A DNA stretch of 64,000 bases from Aquatica leii (Eukaryota > Arthropoda > Insecta > Coleoptera > Lampyridae): contig CM069432.1 in the NCBI GenBank assembly GCA_035610365.1, forward strand, positions 128,784,255 to 128,848,254. The letters run 5' to 3'. A program made the translations under genes and the position numbers. Below are positions 11,133 through 22,559 of the stretch, in pieces; position 1 is the first letter of the stretch, and each line of letters starts with the position of its first letter. The notes below the pieces were generated by a model that was given only the letters and a program-made list of their open reading frames with translations, was not told where the DNA came from and did no database searches.

Positions 11133-11408
11133 TTTTGATACATTATTATACGTTAATACAAGTATTAATGAACGATCGACGGAAAAGTAAATTTTTGTTA
11201 CAACCGCAATATTTGCACCTTCATTTAAGAATTTCAGTTTTCTTTTTTTTTTTTTTGTTTAGTAATTCTACTGCTCTTTCGTTATATTCTTGTACATATT
11301 TGCGTGTTTCGTTAAAACAATCTATCTTTCTTTTTTTTGTTGCTATATAAACTTTTTTTTTGGTTTTATTTTTGTATTCTTTTTCATCCTGCGCTGGCAG
11401 TGTGATAT
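11133..11408. other. Non-coding stretch, pyrimidine-rich
   Basis: Runs of T on the plus strand. The short frame 11135-11350 is low-complexity. Nothing else is seen. Confidence 0.5.
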
Positions 11409-11488
11409 GATTTTATCCCGCGGTCTATTCAAAGCATATCTGAATTACGCGGTTATATAATCAGCGTACAACATTTCCATCTCTATAG
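11409..11488 (+). repeat. Foldback repeat family, copy 3
   Basis: gattttatcccgcgg (from 11409) and cgcggttatataatc (11448-11462) form inverted arms, followed by acatttccatctctatagc. The order and spacing match the copy at 6083-6165. Confidence 0.65.
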
Positions 11489-13545
11489 CTATTTACTTAC
11501 TATTATTCATGAATAGTAAATTTATACTACGAAATAGCTCTGCCATTGTATTTTACTCATCAGTAACCATAAGGTTAAAACAAAATAACAATAAAAAATG
11601 ATATAAAGAGATTGTGGATTAATAGAATGAAACGAATATTTACGTTACTAATTAGATAAAAGCAACTTTTTGTAATAATAACAATCATTTTTTTTATTTA
11701 ACTAGACAAGTAACGGTTCTTAAGTCCCCCTTTCTGATAAGAACATTAGCTCTACATTTTTCTCAAGTCTTTTGTTCGTAAGAATTGTGGGTCTACATCG
11801 ATAAAACTTTTTGTTATCATACGCATTTGACAGCAATATTGTTGTATAAAAAAAAACTATACATTTAAGTTTTTGTTGCTGCATTTTGCTATAGGTTATG
11901 GGTAGATTTTGATAAAGTTTTGATAATAGCAAAATTTTCATTCTTGGAATAAAAATTAAAACAGAGATTGAAATAAACATAAACCGTATAAAACATTTCA
12001 AAAACTATTTTTATTTGTAGTTGTTACTTATTTATTAATATAATTCATTTCTTTTGGACCAAAATCCCATTGCGTGACGATAACTACTTCTGTTTTTAAA
12101 AAACATTTTTGTCTTATTATTGTAAAGTTTTTGTTACAGTTATTATTCAATTTTTAATTGTTTTTGATTTTTTTGTATATACCGAATTTATCTTTAGCGA
12201 GATTGTTGCTACATTCATAATGTGAATGAATTTGCTATATCAATAAAACATAATTACCAATTATGCAAATTGATTTTTTTGAAGAAAATACCTATGCCAT
12301 CGATTCTTGAATGTAAATTTTCCAAGGTTAATACTAATTTTACCGCCTACATTTGCGTTGCATTCTATTGAATGACGTCATTATGATTGATCCATATACG
12401 TGAGTTACATTTACCTACATACATCCTTTTCGTCAATTAAAAATTTGGCTTGATCAACTCACTTGGTTTTTCTTTTTTTATTAAATAACTTTACATTTAA
12501 ACTTAACTTATTAGATATTAAATATTAATATTCTCTAATTAAATGGGTGATTTAAACTTGTTTAATTAGTCATGTAAAAACAACATATGTTACTGAATGT
12601 TACCTCATTATTTGTTTTTGTTTTTGAATATAGTATTATAACTGTATTTTGATATTGAATCTATATATTATCTTGTGTAACTTTTAATTGCAGATAAGAC
12701 TTTTAATAGTTAAGTCTCAAAATCAAAATATTTTACATCTCTGACTTCGGAAGTTAGTTGACCAATTTTGGCAAATTTTCTAATTGTTTAATTAATTTAT
12801 ATTCATATTTTGTTAGCGTACTCTTTATCTAAGAAACTACGACGTTACATTATTATCAAAATTTATTTGTTTAGATTGACTACTATTAAGTAAACCTCTA
12901 TAATTATATAGATCATACTCAAAAAATATTGTACAAATTACTTTATTTTGTTAAAATTACGTTTATAACCAATTAAAATTAGTAGAAAATTAATTGTATG
13001 TTATTTTGTTAAAACGTACTACATTGAGTTTTAATTTTATTAAAAGAACAAATTACTTTTTTATAATGAGTTGCTATTATTTGAACACCTAATATTATGT
13101 TACATAATGATATAGGCGTATGAAATAAAATATCCTGTACTAAACTCAGTGTTAGTATCAAGTAGGTGTTGACTTTAAGTAGGATAAAATCAATACAGGT
13201 CAACATCCCTTGTACGTTAATTTGTTTCCGATGACCATTTATCTTACGATGGGGTTTCATTAAAGGTTTCTTTTTGTAGATATATATATGTGGGTACTTT
13301 CTATTGTGTTCTTATAACAAAAAACTGTGTATTAAATGTATAAACCAAATAATAAAAATATAACTTGAATATTTAAAGATTATTAAGTAAAGATTACAAA
13401 GTACAAAAAAAAACTAAAATTTATTATTAATTATTTTCACTGTTTCTTAATTCTTCCTAATTATTTATTCAAATAAAAATTTATTTAACATTTACAGTTT
13501 ATTAAATATTTGTTTGATTTATAATTTAAAATGAATTCCAAAAAT
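11489..13545. other. AT-rich non-coding stretch
   Basis: No element or gene was recognised. Minus-strand frames of 93 codons (11720-12001) and 83 codons (13009-13260) have no recognisable motif and no splice context that I can defend. Confidence 0.5.
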
Positions 13546-13570
13546 CTAGGTTCGAATCCTACCTGCGACA
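13546..13570 (+). tRNA. Isolated tRNA 3'-end fragment (T arm plus acceptor side)
   Basis: ctaggttcgaatcctacctg contains a T loop (ttcgaat) with a 4-bp agg/cct-type stem, then an acceptor-like tail and a T run (13571-13579) resembling a Pol III stop. It resembles the 3' end of a serine tRNA. No D arm, anticodon arm or 5' acceptor strand is seen upstream, so this is a fragment (for example from a tRNA-derived insertion), not a tRNA gene. Confidence 0.4.
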
Positions 13571-15625
13571 ATTTTTTTTAGGAAAAAGTTCCATATAAAG
13601 AAAAAATACGTTAAAAATAACAATTATTACTGTATAATAAAAAGGAAAGCAATATCAATGCCTACAAATATAGGAGTTAGTTGATATGACAACATAACCT
13701 CATTACCATATTTGGATTATATCTTAATGAAATTAAGGTGAAAAATTAAGTGAATACAAACTTGTAACTATCACTTTAAAGTGTTACAAGATAAAAAAAT
13801 TCAAATAAAAATGTCTAATGTGTAATATTTAGTAGATTTACTAACTTAAGTTATTTGCATTCGCTATATTCTTTTGATTTAGATATTTCTCTTTAATTTA
13901 AAAATAAAAAATATGTAGAAATTTTTTATAGGAAAGTCGTGTAGTGACCACACCAGTTTTATTTTAAATTCATTTTTATTATAATTTTTGTGTAATTTAA
14001 CTAGTTTTTAATTGTTTAAATAATACTTGAATACAAATTTTAAAAAATTTGAATTTAGCGACATTATTGAGTTATTATTCTAATAAAAAAATTTAAAGTA
14101 GGTATTTTATAGAAACTTTATGTTATTTAATGTTGAAAAAATTTACAATATTGTAAAATTTTTTTTCAAACATACTTGACGTATTATAAATAACTATAAC
14201 CCTCTAAAAAGAGGATCGACGCAAAAATACATTTTAGTATCTTAACGCCACTTTTTTAATGTGCGATTGTTTATTTAAAAACGTTAAGTGGTACTTTTGA
14301 AAAGTAATACATTTTCTTAGATAATTTGTAAACAGATTTGTTCAAAACATCTTTTTACCTAAATTGTCTTTTGTATCTTTTTTAAACATATCGTATTATT
14401 AATAGATAAGATAATCACTTGCATTGTATTTGTTTCAAAAAACAACATGTTTATGTTCCAAAAAAACTTGTTATTAAAAATCCTAATAACTGAAATATTC
14501 ATATGTACGTATTTATTTTTTAAATGTCTTGGAATTATTCATACGCTACTGGATTTTAAGTTGCAACCTATTCATAAGTAATAAAAGTTAACCAATGGAA
14601 TTTTAGTTTGATATCATTAAACACTCCTTTTACAATTTAGTTCACTATAATTATCAAACGTGTGGTTTCCAATACATATTATATGTTTTGTTTGTATCTG
14701 CTACATTTTATACAGAGTGTATCTGAAATACGACTACAAATTCAAGAAGTAGTGTCTTTGTGGTGTTAATGAAAATTGCAATGAACTACTTCGTTCTATT
14801 TCATAAGTAAATTTGAGATGTGGATCATAATCATTAAGAACTTAGAGTGTTTTTAATTTTTTAATGATTATGATTTAGATAACACCTGCATCAGTAAGGC
14901 AAGACGCGGAGGATATTTGGAAACAGTGCCCGGTATATTTCTTTAGATTTGGTAATTTTAAGAAATAGCGATGTCTCTTGTTATTCGTCTAAAACTATTA
15001 ATTCTTACAGATTATAAAGTACACTTTTTTCCAATTTTATAGTAAACAAAAGTATATTGTAGACAAAAATTCTAAAATAATCCAGACAATCAACGCTGTC
15101 AATATTTTCTGTGGTAATCGCTATTTAACTATTTTTAATTTTTTTGGTTTATACCTTTTATTTGACCGTTTAAAAAAGGCCATTGACTGGATATATTTAC
15201 TAATATCTAAGTTGCTCTTCATTGAAATGGTGGTCCTTATCATTGAATTATAAGTGCACAATGATAATGGTTTTTTATTTTTGGTTTTTTCGGAAAAATA
15301 AGTCAGCAAAATATTTTAGGCACAAACTTTTTTTAATCTATACTATTCTTAAAACTGTTTCTACTCATTTTCATATCTATTTTTCGATTTGGCCGGAATT
15401 ATTGTTTGAGTTATTGTATTTACGGCCAATTTGATTTCTAAAAGTGATATACCGTTTGCAGAACTCAATTGAAATATTTATAAAAAAAATTCTACTGGCA
15501 GTTGTTACGTACTATTTAAAGTGGCACAAATTTCTAGATTAGATATTGTAAATAGTTATTTTTACTATTTTTTATAATTAATTAAAAGAATATTAACAGT
15601 AGGAAAAATTTTGTACAATATTCAT
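13571..15625. other. AT-rich non-coding stretch
   Basis: The only structured item seen is a perfect 14-bp inverted repeat, atcataatcattaa (14824-14837) and ttaatgattatgat (14861-14874), which may be part of a small foldback element. The frames at 15121-15434 overlap on opposite strands and are not recognised. Confidence 0.45.
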
Positions 15626-15693
15626 ATCGTAAATTCATATTACGATACGTGATGGATCTTTCCATTGTGTATTGTAATATGAAACTTTACGAT
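15626..15693. repeat. Long hairpin, about 31-bp arms and 4-nt loop
   Basis: The left arm runs from atcgtaaattcatattac (15626) to 15656 and the right arm from 15661 to 15693. They pair along almost their whole length, with a few G-U or mismatch positions and a 2-nt bulge. More atcgta/tacgat words follow directly. It could be the core of a palindromic MITE or, less likely, a small RNA precursor. Confidence 0.65.
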
Positions 15694-16109
15694 ACGTATA
15701 TCGTAAATAACTATTAATTCAGTAATATTCACATTTAGTGATACAACATCAGTGTCCCAAGTTACAGTTTAAAGAACTATTTTTAGAGTATTTTACTTGC
15801 TAGTATACTGAACCGATGTATACGAATCCCAAGAGTTCATTTTTGAACCTATTTCCTTCTAAATGTTTTTTATAGTAGTCTTTATTTTTGAAGTCCCATA
15901 TCACAAGTTTATTCTTATATAAGCCAATAAGACCTAGAATTGTATTTTCACTTCACTTCGTCATGACCCACGTAGTCGCTGACAAACGTATTAATAAACG
16001 TCCACAAACCAACTGTTAATCTCTTTGTGTTCGAGGTAAAAACCAACAACCGTCGGCTCGCTGCAAGCGGCTCTAGGTACGATCGCTAGCAGAATTTCCG
16101 TTGCTGTTA
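15694..16109. other. Non-coding stretch
   Basis: Nothing recognisable, except that the retroelement fragment described next may extend a little into its right part. Confidence 0.4.
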
Positions 16110-16240
16110 CATTACGGCTTGCCAATGAGTACCCGGCTTTACTGTAAGTGTCTACAATTACTACAAAATATTTACTAGTTACTAGTTTAAAGAAATTAAT
16201 CTGAATTTTATTCCAAAGTGATTTTGGCCATGGCAAAAAA
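16110..16240 (-). mobile_element. Ty3/gypsy integrase fragment (fossil)
   Basis: A short minus-strand segment reads PWPKSLWNKIQINF followed by YFVVIVDTYSK. This is the start of the catalytic core of gypsy-type integrases, including the first acidic residue region. Nothing else of the element is recognisable around it. It is a small, broken, old fragment. Neither its LTRs nor its relation to the other LTR elements in the window can be shown. Confidence 0.65.
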
Positions 16241-17205
16241 TTTTACTCTATTTTAGATGCACTATTGTCATAAATGTTATCTTTTACTTTGTTGTTGACT
16301 TTTTGAGTCACTAGTTTGACATGATCTTTTACTAATTTAATTACATGTGAGCCATGAGAAAAATGTTTTCTTAAGATTAACACCGGATTAGTACATCAAA
16401 TTTTGATTATTATTTAATGTCACTAAGGTAATTCTCACGAATTTTGTTTGCTGATAGCTTCAGTAATATTTACAACAATTTGTTTGGTATTACTAGTTGT
16501 GTAACTTGAGATTTTATCGCATGCTGATATGTAAACAGTTAATTATCATTGTTAATTTAATCAATTTCAAAATAATTTATGTGTTCTTGTCATGCACATT
16601 TATTCTACGTTTACTTTTTGATAGCCGGTGCTTACGGCGTTCTTATAACCAACGTTATAAACCCACGAAAAAAATATAATTATTTTGACCCGCCCTCTCT
16701 CCAAACAGAAATTGTTTAAATTTTATTGCGAGCTGGCCGTGCAAGGTTTATAAACTTCTAAAAACTGGTAGCAAAGTATAGGTCTTACCGTTAACAAAGA
16801 AAATGTTTTGATGTTTTCATTACATAAAACTAAAAAAACGTAGCAATTATTGATATTTAAAAAACTAATTATAATAAAATTTATATTTAATTGAATTTAA
16901 CATGTTTACTAAAAAAATAAATATAAGCAAAACTATAACAATAAACGTAAGTGACATTAAGTATTTCCATAAACAATCGTTTTCCATTACTTAAAAATTA
17001 CACTACTGTGTATAAAAAAGTGTTATAGTTGTTAAGTAAATAAAATTAAAAAAATGAATATATACGAACAACGAAAAAACTAACAAACTAACTCGTTTGA
17101 TAATATTCGATTAAAAATTTTGATAGTATTAACGCTGTCACACGCTACGCTCGCTCACGCGTGGAAAAGTCTCAAGTATTATATGCCTACATTACCAACC
17201 TTGTA
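16241..17205. other. Non-coding stretch
   Basis: AT-rich sequence with one GC-rich palindromic patch at about 17133-17165 (cacgctacgctcgctcacgc) just before long-repeat copy B. At 17190-17235 the words accaacctt and ttaaccaacaaggt face each other as an imperfect inverted repeat. No gene seen. Confidence 0.45.
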
Positions 17206-17786
17206 TGTTAATAATTATTTAACCAACAAGGTAAGTAATAAACTTAAATATTGTCAAGATTATTAATCGCATATTATAAAACAAGCTGGCTTTTAAATTT
17301 TTCCGTCGATCGTATATTATTAATTTTTGCATTTAATTATAATTTTGCAATTTTATATACCTAGCAAACATTTTATTTTTGTATCAACGGTAGTGGGATT
17401 TTTAAGTAATCGGAATGGTATATAAACTTAACGCTTCGATTAAATTTAAATTGGATTAATTATAATTAATTTTGAAAATAATAATAATTGCATTACTTTT
17501 GTAGTTTTATGTGATTAACCGTATTGCTAAGAAATCGAAGAAATTACATCTCAAAACATCAAAAAGTTTTCTTTTATGAACCGAAAGGTAATCGTGTGAT
17601 TATTTTCTTTATAAACAGTAGCAGAACTTACTGTAAAAAGCAAATCCAAATTATTTATAAAGCAATTAAGGTAAGTGTTTATACATACATATATGGCCAG
17701 GAAACATTAAAAATCTACGGTAAAAACAATGGTAATTTTAATATATATTTGTTTCTGTAGATAAGAAAGTTTTAACAATGAAAATG

Positions 17787-17932
17787 TATACTAAGATAAG
17801 AACGTCTTCCGGGTTTGGACCACTTAAGTCGGCGAAACGTTGGCAACTTCGGTTACAACATTGACACGGTCCAAGCCCGGAAGACATTCTTATCTTAGTA
17901 TAGACTCCCGCCGTGGAAGCCTTCGCTATTAC
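17787..17932 (-). mobile_element. 146-bp foldback Penelope-derived insertion
   Basis: Flanked by 10-bp duplications aatgaaaatg (17777-17786, 17933-17942). Read on the minus strand it consists of a leader gtaatagcgaaggcttcca plus cggcgggagtc, then an inverted copy of the terminal segment, then the normal 3' terminus ending in tatacta on the plus strand. The two outer arms (17787-17820 and about 17869-17902) are inverted repeats of about 34 bp. The protein-coding body is completely absent. Leader and 3' end are the same as in the insertion at 7491-8338. Penelope-like elements are known for inverted or partial terminal repeats, so this is best read as a minimal product of their integration. Confidence 0.85.
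17814..17872 (+). ncRNA. Hammerhead-like half motif inside the mini Penelope insertion
   Basis: The words ggcgaaacgttggcaac and ttacaac correspond to the GAAA box and the following stem of the motif at 7534-7590, but in plus orientation. The CUGAUGA box is not present here, so this is a partial ribozyme sequence. Confidence 0.5.
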
Positions 17933-18965
17933 AATGAAAATGTAAGTGAAAGTTAATTACAACGGTAAACCAGATGTCATAAACAAGCTTTTAGAACAGA
18001 TTGGGTTTGACTAGAAAAATGCCACAAAATTCTAGTTTAGTATTGCTATTGGATGATGACCTACTTATAGATTAAAAATATATTTATCTACCTATCATAT
18101 TGTTGCGTTAATTCTGTTCTCTTCTGTCATAATATTTACATAATGGCAATTTCAAAAAATATTTTTTATGTACCACACAGAGCTGACGAAAAATTTATAA
18201 CCGTTTGTTGGTATTATAGATTTGTGATAATATTAACCATAAGATAACGTGCCACGTTGTAGTTTTTAAATGAACAGCACGCAAAAAACTGAATTTTAGT
18301 ATACAACTTATTTTGTTTATAATTTACTAAAATAATGCTGTTTACTAACTTATCGTTACAATTCGAATCCGATAAAAGTTGATACGTAGCTTAGCAAAGC
18401 AAAGTGAGGACGTTTTCTGAATTGGTAAACTCAGTTCTCTGATAAATAAGGTAATTTCGATGAAAGTAACCATGGATGATACGCTTCGTTAATTTTCTTT
18501 TTAAATACGTTTTGTTTTCGATATGTATGCAAAAGAAGTACACGAGTATCATGACAATTAAGTTATATAAGTATTGCTTTGTACAAGATATAGGTTGTTG
18601 TAACAAACTAAAATCTGTTTATAATTATTGTTATATATAACATACAAGCGTCACAATCATAATATTATGCATGTTCGGCATAAGCAACTGAATGTTTTAA
18701 TCATCGATAAAAACCAATTGACAATTTGTGTGTTCATTATCGTCAGATGATGTAGACCATAATTATTGTTAATAAGGACTTTATTGGCAGCTTTGTTTAG
18801 CAACTTGGTAACTCCAAATTGTATAATTTTTTTTTACATTTTATTGATCGGATTACTTACCCTACAATTATTGTAAATGATCTAATCAAAATATTTAATT
18901 ATAATAATGCACAAGTGAATTTTTTGTTAAGGTTTTTTTTATGCAAAAACGTCAACTAATACATG

Positions 18966-21900
18966 TTTTCTACGACTAACAGATAATACGATACATTTTA
19001 TGTTTAATTGCGATTAGGCAACGTTGTGCATTGTGATTGTCTAATATCATTTCCGTGCAGGTCAAAGCCATTTCCGTACAGCTCAAACCTATTAACGTAC
19101 AGGATAATGAATTATGAAAACATAATTAAAATGACCTTTACAAATATTCTCTGCATCACAAATTATAAAATTTAAAAATGAAATCATTGAGTGTCATGTA
19201 TAAGGTATTGCATTAGTTTTATAGCGTAAAATAAGTGTTTTATAAATTACATATTCTAGGTTATATTTGTAAACGTTGACGTTTAGTGGTGACTCTCTTG
19301 TAATAAAATGTTATTATTTTTTTTTTAAAAGTTTAAGGTAAGTAGAAAAATACACGGTAGTAAAATCATAATAAGAAAAGAAATGTATTTCTACTAGATT
19401 ATGTTCAAGCAAGTAATGAAACGTTGTAGAAGTTATTGTCAAATTTGAGACAATGACCGAACGATGTTAAACGTTCTGGATACATATAACAGAAATATAT
19501 AAAGAGATTCAGATAAAGCTGGAGTTTTAGTTTTTCGAAGTTTGAAGAAACAAAGACCTTGTCGGTAAAAAACAAATAAAGTGTTTGACGCGTGTTTTAA
19601 GATAAATAAGTGTACGTGTTTTTAATATAAACAAATACCGGTTTAGATAAACAGAAGTTATGCGTGGACAATATTATTCGAGTGATAGTAATAATTGCTT
19701 TATAAATAAATGTAAGTGTTTTTCGTAAATATTCTAAATATTTAGTTTGAAACAAATTAGTTTTAAAATTCGTTACAGTAACATTAGAAAAAACTAAACA
19801 ATATCATTAATTACAGATGACACGTTCAAACACTAATTTTACTTGTAGAAGCTTCAAAAGTATTAACAAATTTTAAACCAACTTAATTCTAGCAATTTAT
19901 GATTCCGTTAACTCACCTTTGTTTAGTTTACAATATGATTTGAAAGCAGGTCGGTGTAGCAAACCATATCACTTAGGTTTGGTTTGTGTGAAAAGCATAA
20001 TGCAATTCAGAAGCTGGTGGCCAACAGGACAAAAGATAGGGTTTTAATAGAATTTGGAAAATGTCTTACATTTCTTCTTAATGCTGATATTAATCTGATT
20101 ATTCTGCCAAATAAAGTTCATCAAACTAAAAATGTATTGATATTGATTGTAGTTCAGCTCAGTGTAGTCTTAGCATAATTTTTTTATTAAATAACTGTAC
20201 AACAGTTTACTAATCGGTTATTAATTGCACTTTTTTTACGGGTGGGGACGTTTAAACTCGAGTGAAATGAATGTTGTAAAAATCCACAAAAAAAAACCAA
20301 TCTAAACAAGAACGAACTGAATACAACATTTTGTTGCTCGAACAGAGACTACAAAGCCCAAAAAGTCTGCAAATCCCTCAAAAATAGTTTGACGTTTATG
20401 TTGACAAGTGCGCAAAAACTGTTAAAAAATGGTTGTCAAAAGCAAAAAATTAAAACTTAAATATAATTATGCGACGTTGTTTAACTCCGGGTTGTTCAAA
20501 GAATGTCGGCTAGATTGAGTGACTTTGGGTTCTGTCTCTAATAACTACAAGTTGCACATTAATTATACTAGTACAAAATGAAATAGCGGTGTTAATTTTA
20601 TAAATAAGAAAATCAATGTTAATTGGGATTAACAGAATATAATTAGAATCGCGTTTGATTCGATTTCATACAGGTAACTATTAAAACGTGAGTAACAGTA
20701 ATAACTTCCTGAAAAATGTAATGCATAATCAAATTTTGCTTAGAACCCTAGATTACATAATAAATTATTCTTAAAACTACGGTTAAGTGGATTAACAACT
20801 AGTAATTACATCCGTAACCACGGATTTAATAATAGTAAATATAATATTACAGATGAATTACTTGAAATACAGGGTGTTATTAAAAGTTGCAATAGTTAGG
20901 GTTTAGAAAGTGATTTTGAACGTTACAAATGCAGTTGCAACATAAATTGATCTAAAGGAGGCTTGATCTAGTTAGAACAAATACAAAAATTTTATTTATA
21001 CTGCTATTGATATGACTTTTGTCAATTTTGTTTTGATCCGAAATTACGTACCTTCTAGTTATTTTTGTTCTCCGTTCTATTTAGTTTGTTGTTTTTGATT
21101 TTATTAATTGAGATTTAATTAAGTCACTTTTTCTAAAAGTTACTGTCATTTATTTGTTAAATTGTCTTTTTTAGAGTAATACTATTCTACAAAGATGTTA
21201 CTACTTTAATTAGTGGACTTTAACGTTTAATGCGCGTACGGTTGAAATAAAGTCATGTTGGTAATAAAATTACATTAACATTAACATTAATATGAAACTA
21301 AGAAATGTAATTAAGAAGATTATTAAACAAAATCCGATCTGCAATAAAATTATATAACTTAAATAAAAACGCGAGCGCATGTGTTAATCTTTCAAAAATG
21401 TTTTGAGTTTTGGCAAAGTATTTTAGTTAACTTTTAGGTGATTAAATGAATTACCGACACTGATAAACAAAAACATAAACACGTATGAATAATTTAAATG
21501 TACTTAATTGCATACGTAATAAAAATTTATGAATTTAATGATATTATGCTGGTTTTACTTTCATAAAAGCCCCGGTATTTGTATTGACGGTATTAATTTC
21601 TTGTATTGTGAAATCGTTTTATGGATTTCAGATTGATTTTAAGAAATTATTTTCCGTTTTTAAATGCAATTTTATAATTCAAAGTTGTGTAATTAGTACG
21701 CGGTTGAATCATCCGTAATCTGTGTTGACTTGACATTTTTTTTCTTCGACCAAATTCCAGTGGTAATTTATGTTTCCCTTCCGATATATAATTGTAATTA
21801 AAGCTATTTTAGCCGTTTGTTTATATTAAGTTTGTTTAAAAGTTCTTTTTACTTATTTTATTTGTGTGAGTTTGATCAAATTACGTGGAAATGAAGTCAT

Positions 21901-22303
21901 TTTTATAATTTATTAGACAGTTTAAATTTTATGGCATAATGTAATATGATATTTTGTCAATTTGAGAGTTCACGCAGAAACAAACACTATGGCTCAACAC
22001 TACTTTTGTGACGTTATTTAATCTGTTTGCATCTTTTTTGCACTTCTTGGTAGTATGGTTTTCTTTCATAGAGTTTTGAACACAGCCATTGTGGAAATGG
22101 TAGTCGAATAAGTTGATATATATATAAAAGTGATTTTGGCGATAGACAGGAGTTAGTTGGTTGATAGTCGTTCGAAATGTTTTAAATATTGCGGGTGTTA
22201 AATTCACCTTTTGCCTTAGATGAAGGATTACCGCGGAAGTCATTAAAAATGAAACAGTGAACAGTTCGATCAATTGGAAAAACTTTCTTATTTTGTAAAA
22301 CAA
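18966..22303. other. AT-rich non-coding stretch
   Basis: Contains the short tandem array at 19049-19103. Elsewhere nothing can be defended. A tacagggtgttatt word at about 20873 resembles the CAGGGTG ends of insect DNA transposons but has no visible partner. The 64-codon frame at 19984-20178 and the minus-strand frame at 21929-22303 are unrecognised. Confidence 0.45.
19049..19103 (+). repeat. Short tandem repeat, 21-bp unit, about 2.6 copies
   Basis: The units atttccgtgcaggtcaaagc(c) and atttccgtacagctcaaacc(t) are followed by a partial unit attaacgtacagg. Conserved words are ccgt(g/a)cag and tcaaa. Confidence 0.65.
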
Positions 22304-22512
22304 TTACGGTTTATTGAATTTCACTGGTTTCTGGTTTGATTTTGTATTAATGTATCGTGGGTTTGTGCGTAAGTTTGTGTTTTGCAATCCCATTGTTCGT
22401 CTTGGTGGCGGCTTATTGAGAAATTTTCCGACGATAAATTGTTCATATGGCTGTGGTACCCTATTCGAGGTGCCGGACGACGTCAACTGGCCTAAGCTAA
22501 CCAGGAGCTCGC
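22304..22512 (-). CDS. Candidate internal exon, unrecognised protein
   Basis: This patch is clearly GC-richer than its surroundings. On the minus strand it is preceded by a good splice acceptor (ttgtttgtttgcag, ending at 22513). The frame then reads GELLVSLGQLTSSG, later PQPYEQFIVGKFLN and KPPPRRTMGLQ, and is open for about 70 codons to a stop at 22304. A donor is not obvious, although weak GT sites lie before the stop. I do not recognise the protein. The opposite strand is also open over the same bases, so the evidence is mainly composition plus the acceptor. An old mobile-element fragment is the main alternative. Confidence 0.25.
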
Positions 22513-22559
22513 CTGCAAACAAACAATCAATGTATTTATTGATTACCAATTAAGTTACT

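Larger units (their letters stand above)
17206..18965 (+). repeat. Long anonymous repeat, copy B
   Basis: Paralogue of 7261-11000 in the same orientation. It contains one insertion (17787-17932) and has intact, uninterrupted equivalents of both copy A insertion sites. No conserved open frame. The 78-codon frame at 17524-17760 has no counterpart in copy A, which argues against coding. Confidence 0.8.

Noticed and set aside
11720-12001. 93-codon minus-strand frame
   Set aside because: Hydrophobic and basic AT-rich codons, no motif, no splice context; likely chance.
13009-13260. 83-codon minus-strand frame
   Set aside because: No recognisable domain or conserved neighbour; likely chance in AT-rich DNA.
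13546-13570. Functional tRNA gene
   Set aside because: Only the T arm and acceptor side are present; no D or anticodon arm is seen upstream.
14700-14880. acagagtgtatctgaaatac word considered as a transposon end
   Set aside because: It resembles common insect element ends, but no partner end or duplication was found. The nearby 14-bp inverted repeat is not linked to it.
22314-22553. 79-codon plus-strand frame
   Set aside because: It overlaps the minus-strand candidate exon, has no recognisable motif and lacks the supporting acceptor.
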